Source: Diphasiastrum complanatum (Eukaryota > Streptophyta > Lycopodiopsida > Lycopodiales > Lycopodiaceae). Taken from it: a stretch of 64,000 bases of DNA. This document shows, one piece after another, positions 56,140 through 64,000 of this stretch. A program made the translations under genes and the position numbers. Within the stretch, counting starts at the first letter, position 1. The number at the start of each line of letters is the position of its first letter. Below the pieces are notes generated by a model. It did not search any database and was not told the origin of the DNA. It worked only from the letters and a program-made list of their open reading frames with translations. The stretch covers positions 29,149,777-29,213,776 of the forward strand of contig CM055093.1 in assembly GCA_029204225.1 (NCBI GenBank), given 5' to 3'.

Positions 56140-57214
56140 CAAGAAAGAGATAGAATAGAAAATCTTGTGTTATCTTCTTCGACTGAATCATCCGAGAGAA
56201 GAGCTTCCGAGGATGCCCCTTCCCATGAATCGTGTATTATGATCTTAATCCATGTGGTGGAGTTATAAAAAATACGCATGGCAATGTAGTTCATGCCCGT
56301 TTGCGTGATTTAGTTGCTTTATATTTTGGTAAAGATTACATGATCGATTGGTCCTCCCAATCGCTTCAAGATAAAAATAAAATAATAGAGACTTTATAAA
56401 TTCCCTCAATCCAATGCTTTTAGTAGGACTTGGGCCTTGCATTCAATGTGCCTTTGGATTCAAAACAAAAGGCAATTGATGAGAAGAGCCATGAAGAATT
56501 CCAAGAATCGCACGAAGCCTGGATGGTGCTCCAAACAGGATTGGAGGAAGGTAAAAGGGAAATTGTTGCAAAACAATCCCCAAAAGTATGAACAACAGCA
56601 ACGTAGGGCTGCTGCCGAGAAGCTCTTACAACATGGCCAAAGTCACTTGGGATTGGGAGGAAGGGGTAATCTAGAAGCCCAATTTGTAAGTGCAATATTT
56701 TTATTATGACTCTACTTTTGTAATGAGATTGTTAATGTTTTTTATTGCTAAACTATATTGTATTGCTAAACTATGTTTTTTTGTTGAATGGTGATTTTGG
56801 AAGACAAATGACTGCAGTAGAGTACAAACAAGATTACGATCATGGATATGTCGGCCTTAAAGGTTTTATGGAAACCTCGTGGATTGTTTCCAATCGTAAA
56901 CTCTTAACCTTTATTGTTTTGTGATTGTTTACTTTGTGGTTCACAAGTAAATTTAATCTCAATCTAATCGAATCTTTGATTCTATTTTGTAGAGAGGCTC
57001 TACAACTTCAAGCATTCGTGCTGTGGAGGAAAATGTGGAAGAAAATGTGAATGAGAGTGAAGGGGAGTTTGAAGATGTGGACACCAACATAAACCTACAA
57101 GACGAAGGAAGCGAGGAAGTGATGATGAGTAGAGTTTTAAGATTGAATGTAAGGCCTTGTAGACGACAATGTATGAAGGAAAAATTTATTCTCTCATCAA
57201 TGTACTTCTTTTGA
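56140..57214 (+). pseudogene. Unassigned coding relic, possibly plant transposase (Transposase_24-like)
   Basis: Plus frames read THGNVVHARLRDLVALYFG and DYMIDWSSQSLQDKNKII (56258-56398). A segment with NPQKYEQQQRRAAAEKLLQ follows and ends GGRGNLEAQF (56570-56685). After a non-coding gap comes an acidic stretch, EENVEENVNESEGEFEDVD (57025-57085). The W-x-D/N-K and NR-like layout is reminiscent of the Ptta/En/Spm-linked Transposase_24 family, but the match is weak. Stops and possible introns (TTTTGTAG before 56993) interrupt it. Confidence 0.3.
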
Positions 57215-57882
57215 TATCAATATAATGTTTTGGCACTACATCATTCTTGCAAAAATGTTGAATGCATATATTTTTAATTCATGAATGCAAATGTGTAGTC
57301 TATTGAATGCAAATGTATCTGTCGATGAATTCAATGCAATGTATAGTCTATTTAATGCACATCTATTGAATGCAAATGTATCTATTGATGATTTGCATGC
57401 TAGAATGCACAATGGAAAGTAATGGAAAGCACAATGGAAAGTAAGGGGAACCACAATACAATGCATCAATAGATAACACATTAAGCTATCAACTAAATAT
57501 CAAATGAATCAAAATAAATGTGAATTTATCTTTACTATTGTATCTCCATTGTTTTGCAATCTTTGCTTTGCCTTTTGCATGCACTTGATCTTTTAATCCT
57601 TTGCAATGAAAGCTCTTTTTTCATTTTTCATATCCAAGCCTACATCACAAACAAAAAAGATCTTAAAACTTATACTAAAAGATTATGATCACAAAACACA
57701 TACAATTAACATCCATCAATGGCCCTAAACACCATCAATATTCTCACTCACATTCAACCCCATCTCATCCTCATTCCCATCTTTTCTCTCCTTTTCTCTC
57801 TTTCACACAAAAGAAAAAAGAAGTCGACATCTAGTTTAGGAGCAAACCACATTTTGGTTCACGCGCCAAAAAAAGAAAATTT
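57215..57882. other. No gene; TGAATGCAAATGT-type short repeats
   Basis: Between 57250 and 57400 the phrase ATTGAATGCAAATGTATC recurs in variants at intervals of ~40-60 bases. The rest is AT-rich and non-coding. Confidence 0.5.
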
Positions 57883-58316
57883 GCGTTGATTATCCACGCG
57901 AGACTTGAAGTTGTGGATACCGCGTGGATATAAAAAATTTACGTGGATAAAAAAAATTCACGTGGATTATCCATGCGTGGAAAATTTGCCACGTGATATC
58001 CACGCGGAAGCCGAGCCTATTTTTTTTGAATCTTACTATGGCGTGGATAATCCACGTGTGGATTATACACGCCATAATTAAATTTTAATCTCCGGCTCTG
58101 GGTGTCGGGAGGTTTGGCCGGCTGCCGGTTGTCAGAGTTGGCGTGGAAGATCCACGCATGGATAATCCACGCGATTTGAATTTCACGACATTCAGACAAT
58201 TCTTTGTTGGAAATGACACTTGCATGGAAGATCCACATGACCCACGTGTATATCCATGGCTATGTTCACACGAATTTTTTTTTGGCTGCGCCAATTCCTT
58301 TGTATTGTGCGTGGAT
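57883..58316. repeat. Right palindromic motif cluster
   Basis: About nine motif occurrences, including GCGTTGATTATCCACGC (57883-57899), GCGTGGATAATCCACG (58041-58056), GCGTGGAAGATCCACGC (58141-58157), ATAATCCACGCG (~58161) and TGCGTGGATATT (~58309). Confidence 0.75.
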
Positions 58317-58329
58317 ATTTGCTTCATGT

Positions 58330-61622
<3,293 letters not shown>

Positions 61623-61944
61623 TTACGCGGGGTTGATGAAGAACGTCGGCCATCGCTGATTCTTGTCATAATAGTGTCCTACAACAGCACGATCACCTTC
61701 CTGATCGGGCTGGGGCGCCAGATCAGAGCTTGCTTGTAAAAATTGCGACGTCAGCGGAAAAAATTGTTTGTGGAAGAATCGCATCTGTTGTTTGCTTTGT
61801 GCAAAAGCCCTTGATCTTTGGCATGCGTCTTTGGTCGCTAAATTGGCCAACACTGGTCCAACAACGATGAATTGATCAAAAAGCGTCTTGCCGGATGACG
61901 GAAGGACGTCTAGATAGACGTCCTTGTGTACGTGCTATATGAAA
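61623..61944 (-). CDS. Possible exon or short protein, unknown family
   Basis: The minus frame is open from just after a TAG near 61950 to 61623, about 105 codons; the first ATG gives 76 codons at 61853. Upstream of that ATG the frame reads LDVLPSSGKTLFDQFIVVGP without a stop, which suggests coding sequence extending left of the ATG, as in an internal or terminal exon. Codon use and GC content are more gene-like than in the preceding 2 kb. It ends QRWPTFFINPA. I do not recognise the family. It would be divergent from the plus-strand exon at 62074, with ~120 bases between. Confidence 0.35.
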
Positions 61945-62040
61945 TGCGGTAGTAGGATCGTGTGGTTGCTGCTGTATGCGCGGAAATTGGCTGATTTTAT
62001 GCAGAGCGAAAGTGGGGTATTTTTGTGATGTGAGGTTGAT

Positions 62041-62048
62041 TATATAAG
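62041..62048 (+). promoter_or_regulatory. Possible TATA box
   Basis: TATATAAG, 33 bases before the ATG at 62074. If it is used, the 5' untranslated region would be very short or translation would start at a later ATG (62083 or 62104). Confidence 0.4.
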
Positions 62049-62073
62049 ATCGCAAGAAAGATTAAAGTGTGCA

Positions 62074-62275
62074 ATGATCAGGATGCTCAAGAAGGCGGTC
62101 AAGATGGGAATTCAGCACACAATACATGTGATTGTTGCGACATTCCTGCTCCTACTCCTGGGGTTCTTTGCTTTGAACGCCTACTATCCCTCCTTTCTTG
62201 CCGGATTCGACTTCAAGAGAGACATATTTGAACAGCCATTTGCAAGAAAACCTTGCGAAAAGCTCAATGTATCAA
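62074..62275 (+). CDS. Possible first exon of a type II or anchored membrane protein
   Basis: Starts MIRMLKKAVKMGIQHT, a basic N-terminus, followed by a strongly hydrophobic segment (VIVATFLLLLLGFFAL, about residues 19-34) and then a polar lumenal-like part (AGFDFKRDIFEQPFARK). This layout is that of a signal-anchor, as in Golgi glycosyltransferases, but no catalytic domain is present so the family is unknown. The frame runs into a TC microsatellite at 62283. A GTGCGT at 62276 could be a splice donor, placing the microsatellite in intron 1. I found no matching second exon before 64000. Confidence 0.45.
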
Positions 62276-62278
62276 GTG

Positions 62279-62282
<4 letters not shown>

Positions 62283-62353
<71 letters not shown>
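62283..62353. repeat. (TC)n microsatellite, ~70 bp
   Basis: CT dinucleotide run directly after the possible exon. It ends CTCCTTCCTT. Confidence 0.97.
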
Positions 62354-62355
<2 letters not shown>

Positions 62356-64000
62356 TCCTTATTCCTTTCTTGACTCTAAGCAAAAGAGCACCTTTTTGAC
62401 ATGCCTATGCAAACTTCCGCAACGAAAGCAAATGAGCAAGCGGCAGAAGAAAGACTACCCTACACGTACATCGCTGTGTATCGCCTTTAATCATCCTAGT
62501 CGAAAGAACATTAAGGATTGTAAGACGCGTCAAGTTTCAGGATTCATATATTCTTGTTGGGTTAGCAATTGTAAACTCACTTTTACCTTACGTTTCTGCT
62601 TTCCTGTAGTTAAGAGTCATGAGCACATATTTCTGGTTCTGTGAATGACCGGCCGTTTGTTGGTCTTCTTGGAATGAACCTGCTCAGTTTCTGATGAGCA
62701 TCTGTGTCTCAGAAAATTCATTGACAGTAGGATCGACCTGCATAAGGAACACTTCTAATTTCTATTCCCACGCTTTGATTATATGCGAATGATCTGTATA
62801 CTGTAGCGGAGTCATTGTCTTGACTAACTAATAATATTTCAGACAGCTCTGATAAATGACTGTCAGATATATTAATATTATTTCTCTTTGTAACCTTGAA
62901 CGAGTAGGCCTGACGAATTTCTTAGGATTTGTGCGTTGCATTTAAGAAAGATGAACATTCTGGGCATTCACTACGTATATCGTTTAAAGATGGATATAGA
63001 TGATTGCACCCGTCTCGTTTTAGAGCCACGTCTCACTTATGCTGGCAGCTGTATTAGCTGACAATCAAGATCGATGACCCCCCATTCTTGTTCAGAAAAG
63101 AAGAGACTGTTTTTTATTAACGATCAAGTAAAGAAATTTGACCCTAGTCTGATGCTGTTCTTAAGGGTTCAAAGCACACAACCTTGTGCATGCAACCGAG
63201 TCATTTAATTGTCATGCCTACGGTTAGCTACTTATAATCGGCAGAAGGTCTGGGTTTGGTGCGTTATCTAGGGTCGACCAATAGTTCGAATGGATAGAGC
63301 GCTATATTTGAGAACACTTTGACGTAGCCTTTAGGACAGTAGTTGCTTTGCTGGGGTACGGTGTTACGACGGCGATGTCCTACGAACCACAAGTTACAAA
63401 GGTTGTTATATATGAGCAATATACGACGTCGCATGTGTTGCACGATTTCTAGAATGATTATTGCTGCTATTATAGCAACATTTGCTGGTTGTAATCCTTT
63501 TAGAATGCAACAATAGCTACTGGAGGACCCACAGTACTTACCGACCCAATATTACCTTCCGAAGTAAAAATGGATGATCGAAAGCTTTGACACATCAACA
63601 TGAACGTTTTGATCAGAACGTGCTATACAAATTGTGGAGAAGAATTTTAGAATCGACGTCATGGTCATGTTGCATACCTGCTACTATAATATTTTACCTC
63701 CTACCAGTTCTGGCGTTGGGAATAAGCGTAACCTGCCAGCGGGCTTCATGAAGCACATGGTACTAGAACGACTAGTTATGATTATAAAAAATAAACGAGG
63801 CTCATTGTTTTCTACAAAGTACATTTTGAAGAAGTAGAAGGATTGTTACATTCAGTTAGGCGAGCTACACTGACTGTCTGATTGCAATCTGGAATAGCAA
63901 ATTAATATACCTCCTGGAAATAAAGGAGATTGACCAAAAATCTAAACGTTTCTCAAAGTTATCTAGAAATTCTTTAGATATTATGACTTGCATGGCTAAC
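62354..64000. other. No supported gene; possible intron of the 62074 exon
   Basis: Composition is more balanced than in 59-61 kb. Short frames (for example 63634-63837) have no domain. The window ends here. Confidence 0.4.

Larger units (their letters stand above)
55666..58320. mobile_element. Putative DNA transposon bounded by GCGTGGATAATCCACGC palindromes
   Basis: Motifs of the form GCGTGGAT and ATCCACGC, often paired into a palindrome, cluster at 55666-55727 and again at 57883-58316 and are rare elsewhere in the window. Between them lies a possible transposase relic (56210-57214). Clusters of short direct and inverted motifs near both ends are typical of subterminal transposase-binding repeats in CACTA-like elements. 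I see no clear terminal inverted repeats or target duplication, so boundaries and class are unsure. Confidence 0.4.

Noticed and set aside
63270-63340. tRNA-like stretch (GTTCGAATGGATAGAGCG)
   Set aside because: Boxes are in the wrong order and no cloverleaf can be drawn.

Overview
This is plant nuclear DNA, AT-rich overall and almost entirely mobile-element derived. It carries Ty1/copia and Ty3/gypsy (chromovirus) LTR retrotransposons whose primer sites match plant initiator-Met tRNA (TGGTATCAGAGC type), a CACTA transposase fragment, a tRNA-derived SINE and long TC/CA microsatellites. A large, TE-rich land-plant genome is the best reading; a fern or other non-seed plant would fit, but the sequence alone does not fix the species. 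No complete single-copy host gene is visible. The only host-like candidates are a SET-like pseudogene near 49 kb and a possible first exon near 62 kb.

Layout. 1-6.4 kb: a 661-bp tandem repeat, a copia RNase H scrap, a decayed gypsy gag-protease, and a copia LTR with its primer site. 6.4-22.3 kb: a mosaic of repeats (called A, B, C and D here) in both orientations, split by two related gypsy elements. Gypsy I (9372-15546) keeps protease, RT, RNase H, integrase and chromodomain but has lost gag. Gypsy II (16886-21421) keeps gag and protease but has no RT or integrase. A SINE with a 14-bp target duplication sits inside the gypsy I integrase.

22.3-46.8 kb: a nest of copia elements on both strands. 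The outstanding one is copia IV (29409-35721, minus strand): two 862-bp LTRs that differ at one base that I could find, a perfect CTAGT target duplication, and an uninterrupted 1326-codon gag-pol. It looks like a recent and possibly active insertion. Copia III, V and VI are decayed relatives. Their LTRs and leaders share a palindrome, TCACACGTGTGA, with a G-box core. 46.7-49.7 kb: a CACTA transposase fragment, a GC-rich island of unknown, possibly organellar, origin, and a SET-like pseudogene.

49.7-64 kb: a tandem array of TC/CA-containing units, a decayed copia element with a 28-bp perfect hairpin in its LTR, a short tandem repeat, and a 2.7-kb segment bounded by clusters of GCGTGGATAATCCACGC palindromes around a possible transposase relic. 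The rest is largely non-coding, ending with a possible membrane-protein first exon.

The coding regions here serve transposition rather than a host pathway. Gypsy I and II are complementary in gene content. Most premature stops in both are readable as C-to-T changes, many at CGA codons, as expected for methylated, silenced repeats.
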